Shown here one piece after another: positions 5,132-5,155 of a stretch of DNA of 5,155 bases (within the stretch, counting starts at the first letter, position 1; each line of letters opens with the position of its first letter). Both the position numbers and the translations under genes were made by a program. Below the pieces are notes generated by a model that worked only from the letters and a program-made list of their open reading frames with translations, did no database searches and had not been told where the DNA came from. Origin of the DNA: JBQTKD01 sp052389435 (lineage in GTDB: Bacteria; Actinomycetota; Actinomycetes; Sporichthyales; Sporichthyaceae); NCBI GenBank assembly GCA_052389435.1, contig JBQTIB010000181.1, forward strand, positions 1 through 5,155. The letters are read 5' to 3'.

Positions 5132-5155
5132 GGGCCCCCCCCAGGCGGGGGGCCC
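5132..5155. repeat. Terminal inverted repeat ending at the last base
   Basis: GGGCCCCCC (5132-5140) and GGGGGGCCC (5147-5155) are perfect 9-bp arms around a 6-base loop, and the second arm ends exactly where the sequence stops. This is the pattern of an assembly halted by a hairpin or of a foldback read. Confidence 0.45.

Larger units (their letters stand above)
5010..5155. other. GC-only low-complexity tail, probable contig-end artefact
   Basis: After the SRPBCC stop the sequence turns almost purely G and C, with long homopolymers (C8 at 5029, G8 at 5050, G7 and C8 runs after 5113). No gene is seen. The style differs sharply from the other intergenic gaps and suggests low-quality reads or foldback at an assembly end. 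Bases here should not be trusted individually. Confidence 0.55.

Noticed and set aside
1..5155. CRISPR array, tRNA/rRNA, insertion sequence or attachment site
   Set aside because: No regularly spaced direct repeats, cloverleaf-like segment, transposase motif or flanking terminal repeats could be seen.

Overview
This 5.16 kb window is very GC-rich, with strongly GC-biased third codon positions, GTG used as start for five of the seven genes, and purine-rich Shine-Dalgarno sites. Together with its gene families (GlsB-like membrane protein, a thiolase-like protein of the actinobacterial TLP type, STAS antagonist, small actinobacterial SRPBCC protein) it points to a high-GC actinobacterium. A mycolic-acid group such as Rhodococcus/Nocardia/Mycobacterium is plausible but not proven. 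The last ~145 bp look like a contig end of poor quality.

Layout. Positions 1-123 hold no gene that can be supported. A minus-strand alpha/beta hydrolase closely resembling intracellular PHA depolymerase (PhaZ) lies at 124-939. Divergent from it, behind a good sigma-B/sigma-F-type promoter (971-994), is a small three-helix membrane protein of the GlsB/YeaQ/YmgE family (1055-1318). A 482-residue thiolase-like protein (1444-2892) has the TLP1-type extra C-terminal domain and lacks the usual nucleophilic cysteine. Two bases after its stop sits an 18-bp perfect palindrome. An LRAT/NlpC-P60-type protein (3003-3605) follows, with a Cys-His pair and a Glu where the second His is usual. Positions 3606-3915 carry no intact gene, but the minus strand keeps what looks like the C-terminal transmembrane tail of a broken membrane protein. 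Then come a stand-alone STAS anti-sigma-factor antagonist (3916-4227), a small acidic protein of unknown function (4290-4538) and an SRPBCC/START-like protein (4542-5009), the last two separated by 3 bp and clearly an operon.

How they may work together. The recognisable theme on the right is general stress response: a STAS antagonist of partner-switching type next to a two-gene operon that has a weaker GGGTA-type -10 element. The GlsB gene on the left has a better version of the same promoter type. The hydrolase and thiolase-like protein suggest acyl/polyester or lipid metabolism, but nothing shows that they act in one pathway. I see no mobile element, CRISPR array, RNA gene or obvious new multi-gene defence or biosynthetic system. 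The best leads are the altered LRAT triad, the palindrome, the broken membrane-protein tail, and the unknown small protein coupled to the SRPBCC gene.
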